Source: Nocardia anaemiae NBRC 100462
GTDB lineage: Bacteria > Actinomycetota > Actinomycetes > Mycobacteriales > Mycobacteriaceae
Assembly: GCF_001612725.1 (NCBI RefSeq)
Contig: NZ_BDAZ01000024.1
Location: forward strand, 167,879-231,878
Length of the DNA: 64,000 nt
Direction of reading: 5' to 3'
The notes beneath the pieces are model-generated. The model did no database searches and had not been told where the DNA came from. It saw only the letters and a list, made by a program, of their open reading frames with translations. Of this stretch, positions 8,444 to 16,028 are shown one piece after another. Both the position numbers and the translations under genes were made by a program. Position 1 is the first letter of the stretch. Each line of letters opens with the position of its first letter.

Positions 8444-8876
8444 ATGATTATCAAGAAATTAGTGGAGACCGCTTTTTGGCCATCGCGTCAACGGGCATAG
8501 CCATGGCTACAGCGCACGGTGAGGGCATCCTGGCAAACCTCACCATGACCGGGGTGGACGGGCCGATCCCGTACACGACAACACTCGCGGCGGATCACAG
8601 CAGCGCTACTGGCGATCTGGCCTCGCGAAGTTCGAAGTGACACCCGATGCCGTCAACGTGATCGCCGACAACGGTGCGATCGTCGGCACGATCCCGACGA
8701 CATTGCGTATGGAGACCGGCCAGAACTTCTCCCTCACGCCGTCACTCGGTGACACGGAGCGGACGCTGACGCTGAGATTGCAGAAATTTCAAGGTAAGGA
8801 GATGAGCGGGCGGCGGCAATCAGTTGGAGGTTCGGCCGCCACGAAGTGGGACCGGAAAGCAGAAAGCCCGGCCTGA
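8444..8876 (+). pseudogene. Frameshifted small secreted protein (DUF8020-like family of Nocardia)
   Basis: Three reading-frame pieces join into one secreted protein. MIIKKLVETAF (from 8444) continues, after a one-base change in the T run at 8473-8477, as LAIASTGIAMATAHG, completing a signal peptide, then GILANLTMTGVDGPIPYTTTL. A second shift near 8615-8630 moves to KFEVTPDAVNVIADNGAIVG and TTLRMETGQNFSLTPSLGD...RTLTLR. The strand pattern is that of small exported beta-rich proteins abundant in Nocardia. The tail from about 8790 is not family-like, and its stop falls inside the tRNA terminator. It is broken by two frameshifts, or the assembly has two indels here. Confidence 0.6.
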
Positions 8877-8885
8877 GCCGGGCTT
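8864..8885 (-). terminator. Terminator of tRNA-Ala
   Basis: Inverted repeat AAGCCCGGC / GCCGGGCTT with loop CTGA. Read on the minus strand it lies just after the tRNA and is followed by TTCTGCTTT, a weak U tract. Confidence 0.75.
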
Positions 8886-8886
8886 G

Positions 8887-8962
8887 TGGTGGAGCTAAGG
8901 GGAATCGAACCCCTGACCTTCTCGATGCGAACGAGACGCGCTACCAACTGCGCTATAGCCCC
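8887..8962 (-). tRNA. tRNA-Ala (anticodon CGC)
   Basis: The minus strand folds as a standard cloverleaf: acceptor GGGGCTA / TAGCTCC, a D arm with GTTGGTAG, anticodon stem TCTCG / CGAGA around the loop TTCGCAT (anticodon CGC, decoding GCG), and T arm AGGGG-TTCGAAT-CCCCT. The 3' CCA is encoded (8887-8889). It lies alone, downstream of glpR on the same strand. Confidence 0.95.
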
Positions 8963-9047
8963 GTGCGGCTCCGGGGAACCGCGCTGTGACACTGTATCAG
9001 GCGATGTGGACAGACTCCGAATCGTGGCGTTGACCTGGATGGATGTG

Positions 9048-10121
9048 TCAGGCTCCGGCGGCGCGGCGGATGTCGCCGGTACCGCGGCGCAGGGCGCGGG
9101 CGGTGGCGGCGTCGAAGGTTTCCAGGTGTTCGAACATCGGATCTTCGTCGTCCACCTCGATAAGGGCGGAGCGGCGGCGCAGGGCACGGGCGGTGTCGCG
9201 GTCCATGACGCGCTGCGCGGCGCGCTGCTCGGCCTCACGTTCGGCCTCGATGTGCTCGCCGCGACTGCGGGCCAGGCGGGCGAGGCGACGGCGGCGGATT
9301 TCCTCCTCCATCCGGACTTGCTTGCGTAAGTACGCCAGGTAGGTCACCAGGACGAGCGCGGAGCCGCCGCAACCCCACCAGAACATGGGACTCAGCGCCA
9401 CCGAAAGCCCGCCGCAGGCGAGGGCGGCCAGGACCAGGCCGAGTACCGCGCGCTGACGGAAGGTGTAGCGGGCCGCGCGCGCGATGGCATCGGCTTCCGG
9501 GTCGAAGCCGCCGCGGCCGCGCCGGGTCGGCACGAAATCCAAGTCGTCGGAGTCGGATTCGTCGAATCGAGCGGGCGCCGCCGTACGGGCCGGGGGGATT
9601 CGGGCACCGTTCGATTCGGTGTGCTCTAAAGCCACCCGGTCATCATCGGCGCTCGCCCGTTGCTTCGCAGCCGTTCGGGCCGTTGCGATTTCGGCATTAT
9701 CGGAATGGACGGCGTCGAGTTCTTCGGCATCGTCGTCGAATTCACCAGCCGCGCCGTCGAATTCGGCATCGGTGGCGTCGATTTCGGCATCGAATTCCGC
9801 CGACCCGGCTTCGGGCGAGTTGTCCGCGGGATTATCTTCCTCGGTGACCTGCTCGTCGGCCGGTGGGGTCATCCGGTCCTCCGCATCATCGCTGTGGGAA
9901 AGCTTTCTCTGCACTCGGGTCGGTCGGTAATCCGGATCACTGTCGTGTCCGGCCGCCGGACCACTCTTGGTGCGCCGCTTGGAACCTCCGCGGTGCAATA
10001 CGCGGGTCGCCAACGCCGCGTCGGTCGTCTGCCTGATCCTGGGGTGCCGGTCGGCGAGGATCGGGAACAGCACGAAGACCCAGAGCACGACCAAACCAAT
10101 CCACAGGATCGAATTCGGCAT
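9048..10121 (-). CDS. glpR: GlpR/SepX-like divisome membrane protein (Glp receptor)
   Basis: A 357-residue protein: an N-terminal membrane helix (residues 5-22, ILWIGLVVLWVFVLFPIL), a long acidic, disordered cytoplasmic linker rich in Asp/Glu/Ala (about 50-190), two more membrane helices (about 216-260), and a basic coiled-coil tail (RKQVRMEEEIRRRRLARLARS). This layout and the position after galU, glp and rimJ match the receptor of the gephyrin-like protein Glp, a divisome and polar-growth component described in Corynebacterium, and SepX of Streptomyces. MPNSILWIG was taken as start since upstream sequence is Arg-rich noncoding. It is the Rv0996-position gene. Confidence 0.85.
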   Translation of the reverse strand: MPNSILWIGLVVLWVFVLFPILADRHPRIRQTTDAALATRVLHRGGSKRRTKSGPAAGHDSDPDYRPTRVQRKLSHSDDAEDRMTPPADEQVTEEDNPADNSPEAGSAEFDAEIDATDAEFDGAAGEFDDDAEELDAVHSDNAEIATARTAAKQRASADDDRVALEHTESNGARIPPARTAAPARFDESDSDDLDFVPTRRGRGGFDPEADAIARAARYTFRQRAVLGLVLAALACGGLSVALSPMFWWGCGGSALVLVTYLAYLRKQVRMEEEIRRRRLARLARSRGEHIEAEREAEQRAAQRVMDRDTARALRRRSALIEVDDEDPMFEHLETFDAATARALRRGTGDIRRAAGA

Positions 10122-10447
10122 CTCGCCTCTGCACCTCCGTCCCCGCCGCATCGTCCGCTCGGCCCTTCGACCGGGTCGCACCGCGCCCCGTCGCGGTGCG
10201 TTCGCTCGCCGCAAAACGCCTCGGACGGACGGACGTCCGGCCGCCGTGAGGTGTATTCGGCACTGCCTCACAGGCTGGTTGCCGGTGGCACGGGACGCAC
10301 CACCGACGTCCGTAGGTTAATTCCGTGTCGCACCAAGTTCGGTCAGGCGCGCCGTGCACATACGCCACACCTGTCACAGTTCCACCATCTTCGCCGCGCG
10401 GCGAAGACGGCCGGGCGCGCCGAAAACAGTACGGACGTACAGATATT
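10122..10447. other. Intergenic region upstream of glpR
   Basis: 326 bases between rimJ and glpR, both on the minus strand. It is long enough for a separate glpR promoter. I see no gene, hairpin or clear operator in it. Confidence 0.5.
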
Positions 10448-11098
10448 TCAGGGCAGCGTGGCCCGCCCATCGCGCACCAGTCGATCGACGACGGTCCCCG
10501 CCACCTCCTCGACGGTGATGCCGACCAGCAGGTGATCACGCCAGGCCCCATCCACATCGAGGTAGCGTTTCAGCAGACCCTCCTCGCGGAACCCCACGTT
10601 GCGCAGAACCGCTTGACTCGCCAGGTTTTCCGGCCGCACGGTCGCCTCGACCCGATGTAATCCGGCGGGCCCGAAGCAGTGGTCGAGCCCGAGCGCCAAC
10701 GCGGCCGTAGCCACGCCCTTACCGCCCAAATCCTTGGCCACCCAATAACCGATCCACGCCGAACGCAGCGCGCCGCGCACGATATTGCCGATGGTCAGCT
10801 GCCCGCTGAACGCACCGTCGACCTCGATCACGAGCGGGATCATGGCACCGCGCCTGGCCTCGGCCTTCAGACTCGACCACAGCGACGGCCAGTTCGACAC
10901 GTGGTTGCGCGCCTCCCAGGCACCGCGCCCGGTCGGTTCCCACGGCTCCAGATGCGCCCTGTCGCGCAACCGGATCCGGCTCCATGCCGCCGCATCGCGC
11001 AACCGCACCGGACGCAATGTCACCTCCCCGGCCGCGACCCGCACCGGTCCAAGATGCGCGGGCCAACCGGGATGCTGCGTGACCCGGAACACATTCAT
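10448..11098 (-). CDS. rimJ: Ribosomal-protein-alanine N-acetyltransferase-like GNAT (RimJ type)
   Basis: A 216-residue GNAT enzyme. VTLRPVRLRDAAAWSRIRLRDRAHLEPWEPT is the typical RimJ/RimL start of the domain, IGYWVAKDLGGKGVATAALALGLDH the acetyl-CoA motif A, and RVEATVRPENLASQAVLRNVGFREEGLLKRYL the motif B region with the conserved Asn. It would acetylate the N terminus of a protein, in E. coli ribosomal protein uS5. The order galU-glp-rimJ-glpR is as in M. tuberculosis. Start could be ATG 11098 or GTG 11107; the latter leaves only 3 bases after the glp stop. Confidence 0.85.
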   Translation of the reverse strand: MNVFRVTQHPGWPAHLGPVRVAAGEVTLRPVRLRDAAAWSRIRLRDRAHLEPWEPTGRGAWEARNHVSNWPSLWSSLKAEARRGAMIPLVIEVDGAFSGQLTIGNIVRGALRSAWIGYWVAKDLGGKGVATAALALGLDHCFGPAGLHRVEATVRPENLASQAVLRNVGFREEGLLKRYLDVDGAWRDHLLVGITVEEVAGTVVDRLVRDGRATLP

Positions 11099-11110
11099 CG
11101 TCTCCACGCC

Positions 11111-12370
11111 TCAGCCACGCTGTGCGAGAAATGCGACACGGACCTCGTCACCGGTCCTGATCTCGGTGTCGTCCGGGTCGATCACGATCAGACTGTTCGC
11201 CTCGGCCAACGTGGCGAGCAGATGCGACGAACCGCCCGTGCCGCCGCCGAGCGGCTGCACCAGATAGTCGCCGGTGGCTTCGTCGCGCATGAGTTGCGCG
11301 CGCAGGTAACCCTTGCGTCCGGCCATCGAACTGATCGGCGTGATCGTTCTGGCGCGGATGATCCGACGCATAGGATGTCTGCGGCCCAAAGCGATTCGGA
11401 TCAGCGGTCGTACCATGACTTCGAAAACAACAAGTGCGCCAACGGGATTCGACGGCAGCAGAAATGTCGGCACCTCATCGCGCCCGAGCCGCCCGAAACC
11501 CTGGACCGAACCGGGATGCATGGCGACCCTGGTGATTTCGAGTTCGCCGAGACCCTCGAGCGCCTCGCGTACCTGCTCCGAAGCCCAGCCGCCGATGGCC
11601 CCCGCGATCACCACGACCTCGGAGCGAACCAGCTGCCCCTCCACCACATCGCGCAGCCGCCGCGGATCCGAACTCACTATGCCGACTCGGTTCACATCCG
11701 CGCCCGCATCGCGCGCGGCCGCGGCCAGGGCATAGGAATTCACGTCGTAGACCTGTCCCGGCCCGGGCGTGCGATCGATATCGATCAACTCGCCGCCAAC
11801 CGAAATCACCGACAGCCGCGGGCGCGGATGCACGAGCACCTTGTCCTGTCCGACCGCGGCGAGCAGACCGACCTGCGGCGCACCGATGATGGTGCCGGCA
11901 CGCACCGCGACATCGCCGGGCTGCACATCGTCACCGATGCGCCGGACATAGTCACCGGATCGCACCGGCTCGTACACCTTGATCCTGGCCCGGCCGCCAT
12001 CGGTGAAATCCAAGGGCAGCACGGCATCGGCCAGCGTCGGCAGTGGCGCCCCGGTATCGACCCGCACGGTCTGGCGCGGCTGCAATCGGATCGGCTGCTT
12101 GGAACCGGCGACCACCTCGCCGACCACCGGCAGCGTGAGATCGACCAATTCGCCGTCCTCGTCGCGGATGTCGGTGCCCGCGGCGGACACGTCGACGCTG
12201 CGCACCGCGTAACCGTCGATGGCGGCCTGATCGAATCCGGGCAGCGGCCTTTCGGTGACGACATCCTCGGCACACAGCAGGCCTTGCGCCTCGGAGATCG
12301 CGACCCGGACCGGCCGGGGCGCGACCGCCGCGGCCGTCACCTTGATCTGCTGATCCTCAACCGAGCGCAT
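11111..12370 (-). CDS. glp: Gephyrin-like protein Glp (MoeA-like divisome protein)
   Basis: A 419-residue MoeA-fold protein beginning MRSVEDQQ, like the mycobacterial gene called moeA1 (Rv0994). The MoeA substrate loop reads GFDQAAIDGYAVR, and the molybdopterin-binding GG-S-GD-like region is altered (VIAGAIGGWASEQVREAL). In Corynebacterium this moeA paralogue no longer serves molybdenum cofactor synthesis but binds FtsZ and the membrane receptor GlpR. The linkage with glpR three genes away supports the divisome role here; residual cofactor activity cannot be excluded from sequence alone. Confidence 0.85.
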   Translation of the reverse strand: MRSVEDQQIKVTAAAVAPRPVRVAISEAQGLLCAEDVVTERPLPGFDQAAIDGYAVRSVDVSAAGTDIRDEDGELVDLTLPVVGEVVAGSKQPIRLQPRQTVRVDTGAPLPTLADAVLPLDFTDGGRARIKVYEPVRSGDYVRRIGDDVQPGDVAVRAGTIIGAPQVGLLAAVGQDKVLVHPRPRLSVISVGGELIDIDRTPGPGQVYDVNSYALAAAARDAGADVNRVGIVSSDPRRLRDVVEGQLVRSEVVVIAGAIGGWASEQVREALEGLGELEITRVAMHPGSVQGFGRLGRDEVPTFLLPSNPVGALVVFEVMVRPLIRIALGRRHPMRRIIRARTITPISSMAGRKGYLRAQLMRDEATGDYLVQPLGGGTGGSSHLLATLAEANSLIVIDPDDTEIRTGDEVRVAFLAQRG

Positions 12371-12459
12371 CCAGCCCTTCCCTGATCTCTGTCGCACCGA
12401 CCCGATTCCGCCGCCGCGCAACCGAACCCGCACGACTCTGCCGATCCGCGGCGTTCCCG

Positions 12460-12510
12460 GGGCTCTGCGTGGTTACGCAAGCTGCCGCCTCCGAGCCCGT
12501 CGCTCACACC
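12460..12510 (-). repeat. Copy A of a structured interspersed repeat
   Basis: The 43-base segment 12468-12510 is closely repeated at 33720-33764: both contain CGTGGTTACGCA, then RGCYGCCKCCTCCGRGCC and CGCTCAYACC. In this copy GGGCTC (12460-12465) pairs with GAGCCC (12493-12498) around an inner hairpin GCGT-GGTT-ACGC (12467-12478). It lies in the 203-base gap before glp, about 90 bases upstream of its start. Confidence 0.55.
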
Positions 12511-12573
12511 GCAGATGAACCATCATTCGTACCCGACGGTCCACTATCGGCGAAACCCCGACGCCCGCGCCTA

Positions 12574-13530
12574 TCAGTCGTAGGTCGTCAGCTGTGGGTC
12601 CCAGTCCGCACTGAGCCGATGCTGCAGCCACTCCCGCAGGGCGGGGCCGTATTCCTCTCGTTCCAAAGCGAAATCGACCGCAGCACGAAGATAACCGCCC
12701 GGGTTGCCCAAATCGTGGCGCGACCCACGGTGGACCACCACATGGACCGGATGGCCTTCCTCGATGAGCAGAGCGATCGCGTCGGTGAGTTGTAGCTCGC
12801 CGCCGGTGCCCGGTTCGATCCGGCGCAGCGCGTCGAAGATGGCGCGGTCCAACAGGTATCGGCCCGCGGCCGCGTAGGTCGACGGCGCGTCCTCGAGCGC
12901 GGGCTTTTCCACCATTCCATTGACCCGCAATACATTCGGGTTCACCGCATCGGGCACCGGCGCGACGTCGAAGACGCCGTAGGCGCTGACCTGATCCTTG
13001 GGAACGTCGATGGCGCACAACACAGTTCCGCCGCGCTTGCGCCGGACCCGGCTCATCACGTCGAGCACTCCGCACGGCAGCACCAGGTCGTCGGGCAGCA
13101 GTACGGCGATGGCGTCCTCGTCGTCATCGAGGGCGCCCTCGGCCTGGGCGACGGCGTGGCCGAGGCCGAGCGGCTCGTCCTGGACCACCGAGGTGACATC
13201 CAGCAGCGCGGGCGCCTTGCGCACCTTCTCCAGCAGTTGGAACTTGCCGCGCTCGGCGAGCGTGCCCTCCAGCACCAAGTCCTCTACGAAGTGTGCGACC
13301 ACGCCGTCTTTACCCGGCGAGGTCACGATGACCAGCCGCTCCGCACCGGAATCGGCGGCTTCCGTCGCGACCAGTTCGATGCCGGGAGTGTCCACCACCG
13401 GCAGCAACTCCTTGGGCACGGTCTTGGTCGCGGGCAGGAACCGCGTCCCGAGTCCGGCCGCGGGCACGACGGCCGTGCGGAAACACGACACGACCGTGCC
13501 ATTCGCGGATTGTCCGGCCTTTGCTGTCAT
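12574..13530 (-). CDS. galU: UTP-glucose-1-phosphate uridylyltransferase
   Basis: Makes UDP-glucose from UTP and glucose-1-phosphate for trehalose, polysaccharide and cell-wall precursors. The 318-residue protein carries the nucleotide-binding signature AVVPAAGLGTRFLPATKTVPKELLPV (residues 20-45), the Lys of VEKP (about residue 212) and RYLL and SRHDLGNP motifs of the bacterial GalU family. ATG 13530 gives family length. It is first of the minus-strand galU-glp-rimJ-glpR series and divergent from the cyclo-ligase gene. Confidence 0.95.
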   Translation of the reverse strand: MTAKAGQSANGTVVSCFRTAVVPAAGLGTRFLPATKTVPKELLPVVDTPGIELVATEAADSGAERLVIVTSPGKDGVVAHFVEDLVLEGTLAERGKFQLLEKVRKAPALLDVTSVVQDEPLGLGHAVAQAEGALDDDEDAIAVLLPDDLVLPCGVLDVMSRVRRKRGGTVLCAIDVPKDQVSAYGVFDVAPVPDAVNPNVLRVNGMVEKPALEDAPSTYAAAGRYLLDRAIFDALRRIEPGTGGELQLTDAIALLIEEGHPVHVVVHRGSRHDLGNPGGYLRAAVDFALEREEYGPALREWLQHRLSADWDPQLTTYD

Positions 13531-13610
13531 ACGCCTACCCTATCCATCCGTCACCGGCCCGAAGCGGCCATCACGCCGACTCGGGTCCCGGTGAGCTTAA
13601 GGTGATCACT

Positions 13611-14204
13611 GTGGAGATGCCCGGCGAGCGCGACAAACATGCCTGGCGGGCCGAAATAACTGCTCGACGGGCCGCGATGACCAGGGCGGACCAGGAAACC
13701 GAGGCACGTGAGCTGTCCCACAGTGTCGCCGGACTCAATGTCCCCGAATGGGTGTGCGCGTATGTGCCGATGCACGACGAGCCCGGATCGACGGCGATGC
13801 TGACCGCACTGCGCGGGGCGGGTGCGCGGGTGTTGCTGCCGGTCACCGGACCGCCGGGACCACTGCGCTGGGCCGAGTTCACCAGCCCCGACAACCTGCG
13901 GCGGGCCAGATTCGGACTGCTGGAACCCGCGGGAGCGGTGCTCACCGATGCGATCACACTGGCGGAGCTGATCCTGGTCCCGGCGCTGGCGGTGGATCGT
14001 CGCGGCGTCCGACTCGGCCGGGGTGCCGGGTACTACGACTGGACGCTGCCCGCGGCTCGACCGACGGCGCGGCTGATCGCGGTGGTCCGCGACGACGAAC
14101 TGCTCGACCGGCTCCCCGAGGAACCACACGATCGGCGCATGGGCTGGGCCCTCACCCCGCATGGCGGACTGCATCGATTGAGTGGCGGTGCGGCTGCGGA
14201 ATGA
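13611..14204 (+). CDS. 5-formyltetrahydrofolate cyclo-ligase
   Basis: Converts 5-formyl-THF to 5,10-methenyl-THF with ATP, recycling folate. Seen are the substrate loop PDNLRRARFGLLEP (about 100-113), the nucleotide-binding LILVPALAVDRRGVRLGRGAGYYDWTL (about 126-152) with the diagnostic GRGxGYYD, and the C-terminal HDRRMGWALTP. Length is 197 residues from GTG 13611; ATG 13617 (MPGERDKHAW) is a close alternative. It is divergent from galU and followed closely by the FmdB gene, as in M. tuberculosis (Rv0992c, Rv0991c). Confidence 0.92.
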   Translation: MEMPGERDKHAWRAEITARRAAMTRADQETEARELSHSVAGLNVPEWVCAYVPMHDEPGSTAMLTALRGAGARVLLPVTGPPGPLRWAEFTSPDNLRRARFGLLEPAGAVLTDAITLAELILVPALAVDRRGVRLGRGAGYYDWTLPAARPTARLIAVVRDDELLDRLPEEPHDRRMGWALTPHGGLHRLSGGAAAE

Positions 14205-14273
14205 AATGCCGATTGGCGGTGTTGGCACTGTCGCCTGTAGAGTGCCAGATTGACGAACCCTGCGGAGGATCCA

Positions 14274-14570
14274 GTGCCAACTTATTCATATGCGTGCACC
14301 CAGTGTGACAACCGCTTCGACATCGTTCAGTCCTTCACCGATGAGGCGCTGAGCGTCTGCTCGGAGTGCTCTGGCAAGCTGCGCAAGCTCTTCAACTCGG
14401 TCGGCATCGTGTTCAAGGGCAGCGGTTTCTACCGCACCGACAGCCGCGGCGGCTCTTCGACCGCCAGCGAGCCCGCGAAGACGGACAGCGGCGCGAGCAG
14501 CTCCGCGTCGAGTTCGGACTCCGGTTCGTCGAGCAGCGCCGCCGCCACCAGCACGGCCATCGCCAGCTGA
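14274..14570 (+). CDS. FmdB-family zinc-ribbon protein
   Basis: A 98-residue protein with an N-terminal regulatory zinc ribbon: PTYSYACTQCDNRFDIVQSF followed by SVCSECSGKLRKLFNSVGIVFKGSGFY gives CxxC...CxxC. The second half is a low-complexity Ser/Ala/Asp tail. The family includes a redox-sensitive chaperone-like protein in M. tuberculosis (Rv0991c). GTG 14274 was chosen because GGAGG (14264-14268) sits 5 bases before it and PTYSYAC is the invariant family start. Confidence 0.88.
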   Translation: MPTYSYACTQCDNRFDIVQSFTDEALSVCSECSGKLRKLFNSVGIVFKGSGFYRTDSRGGSSTASEPAKTDSGASSSASSSDSGSSSSAAATSTAIAS

Positions 14571-14601
14571 GTTCCGCCTGGTAGAAGCAGCCGCGCGGGA
14601 G

Positions 14602-14628
14602 TTGTCCCCAGGGCTGTCGTTATCCACA
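14602..14628 (+). promoter_or_regulatory. Pair of DnaA-box-like sequences
   Basis: TTATCCACA at 14620-14628 is a perfect DnaA box and TTGTCCCCA at 14602-14610 matches the actinobacterial TTGTCCACA at eight of nine positions, in the same orientation 9 bases apart. They lie 50-80 bases upstream of the SAF-domain gene. There is no replication gene nearby, so a regulatory or DnaA-titration site is more likely than an origin. Confidence 0.5.
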
Positions 14629-14680
14629 GGGCATGCTCTTCTCGGGCGAGTCGCGGTGCTGGTGACCATAGGCTCCCGGC

Positions 14681-15379
14681 ATGGCTTCCCTTGGCATCAT
14701 TCCGTCGGGCAAGACCCGGTCCTTCGGCGATCTCGGCCGCGGTGACGCGCTGCGCTCGGCTCTCTGGAATAGGCCGCCATGGGCCGATGCGCTGCTCGCT
14801 CGACGGCTGCTCGCAGCGGCACTTGCCGCACTCGCGATCATTCTGTTCCTGCGCGGTGATCCCAGCAGTGCCCGCGCGCAGGTCGTGGTCGCCGGACGCG
14901 ATCTACCGCCGGGCCATTTGCTCGAGGCAACGGATCTGCGCTCGACACATCTGGAATCCGCCGCACTGCCCGCGGGCGCGGTCGACGATACCGCCGTCCT
15001 GGTAGGCGCGACGCTGACGGGCGCTATGCGCACCGGGGAAGTATTCACCGATCTACGCATCGTCGGACCACGCCTGGCGGCGGTCGCCACGGGAGCGGAC
15101 AATGCCCGGATCGTGCCCATTCGGCTGGCCGATACCGCGGTCGCGGAGATCCTGCGGGCTGGCGACCGAGTGGATGTCATCGGGGCCGAGGAACAGAGCG
15201 GTCCCGGCACCCGACCAGCCCGGCTGCTCGCGATCAATGCGGCGGTCGTGCTGGTATCCGGCCCCGGTGACCGGCGCGGCGCGCCGGAGCGGGTGGTACT
15301 GGTCGCGATGGACGCAGAACATGCCACCGCGGTGGCCGCGGCCTCGCTGCGCACCGCCCTGACCGTGGTTTTTCATTGA
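14681..15379 (+). CDS. SAF-domain protein, RcpC/CpaB-like
   Basis: A 232-residue protein with a membrane segment at about residues 42-58 (RRLLAAALAALAIILFL) followed by a SAF domain (VVVAGRDLPPGHLLEATDLRSTHL, then GATLTGAMRTGEVFTDLRIV). In CpaB/RcpC this domain follows a secretion anchor and supports Flp pilus assembly, but no pilus genes are nearby and the gene sits at the place of Rv0990c in a housekeeping block. Exported and membrane-anchored is well supported; a pilus role is not. Confidence 0.75.
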   Translation: MASLGIIPSGKTRSFGDLGRGDALRSALWNRPPWADALLARRLLAAALAALAIILFLRGDPSSARAQVVVAGRDLPPGHLLEATDLRSTHLESAALPAGAVDDTAVLVGATLTGAMRTGEVFTDLRIVGPRLAAVATGADNARIVPIRLADTAVAEILRAGDRVDVIGAEEQSGPGTRPARLLAINAAVVLVSGPGDRRGAPERVVLVAMDAEHATAVAAASLRTALTVVFH

Positions 15380-15488
15380 GTGAAGTTGCCAAGCATTTGC
15401 CATCAAGGTCAACTAGCATCGGTCGATACGGCAGCCCGAACCGCCGAGCACAACGAGTCAGCTCCCACCCGTAGAGGAGATATCGGCA

Positions 15489-15896
15489 ATGCTCAAGGGT
15501 TTCAAGGATTTCCTACTCCGCGGAAACGTCGTCGACCTGGCAGTGGCCGTGGTGATCGGTACCGCGTTCGTCGCGATCGTCACCGCGTTCACCAATGGCA
15601 TCATCAACCCGATTCTCGCCATGTTCGGCGAGCAGGACGACATCACCCTCGGTTTCCGGTTGGTTGCCGATAAACCGGCGACCTTTGTGCAGGTGGGTCC
15701 GCTCATCACCGCGGCCATCAACTTCCTTATCATCGCGGCGGTGCTGTACTTCGTGCTGGTGCTTCCCGCACTGCACGCGAAGAAGCGGTTCGGCACCACT
15801 CCGGATACCAAACTCAGCGATTCAGAGGTGCTGATCGAGATCCGCGACCTGCTCGCCGACAGTCAGCGCAGCGCTGGCGGACGTCACGAATTCTGA
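15489..15896 (+). CDS. mscL: Large-conductance mechanosensitive channel MscL
   Basis: A 135-residue channel that opens on membrane tension to release solutes in hypo-osmotic shock. MLKGFKDFLLRGNVVDLAVAVVIGTAFVAIVTAF is the N-terminal amphipathic helix and TM1, residues about 69-94 form TM2, and a charged cytoplasmic helix follows (EVLIEIRDLLAD). A GAGGAGA site sits 9 bases before ATG. In M. tuberculosis mscL (Rv0985c) also adjoins moaB2; here the porin genes are inserted between. Confidence 0.96.
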   Translation: MLKGFKDFLLRGNVVDLAVAVVIGTAFVAIVTAFTNGIINPILAMFGEQDDITLGFRLVADKPATFVQVGPLITAAINFLIIAAVLYFVLVLPALHAKKRFGTTPDTKLSDSEVLIEIRDLLADSQRSAGGRHEF

Positions 15897-15976
15897 GCCG
15901 AATTTCCTGCCGACAACGTCGACCGGAATTCGACTACGCCACAACAACATACGGTAATTTCCTGCGCTATAACGCA

Positions 15977-16008
15977 AACGGGCCCGTCGCACATGCGACG
16001 GGCCCGTT
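15977..16008 (-). terminator. Terminator after second porin pair
   Basis: A perfect 15-bp inverted repeat (AACGGGCCCGTCGCA / TGCGACGGGCCCGTT) between the convergent mscL and porin genes. Read on the minus strand it is followed by TTTGCGTT. A diverged copy of the same hairpin follows the first porin pair. Confidence 0.8.
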
Positions 16009-16028
16009 CACCTATTCGAGCGGAATAC

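Noticed and set aside
10679..12385. A 568-codon plus-strand frame opposite glp and rimJ
   Set aside because: Shadow of two recognised genes; His/Arg-rich composition with no domain.
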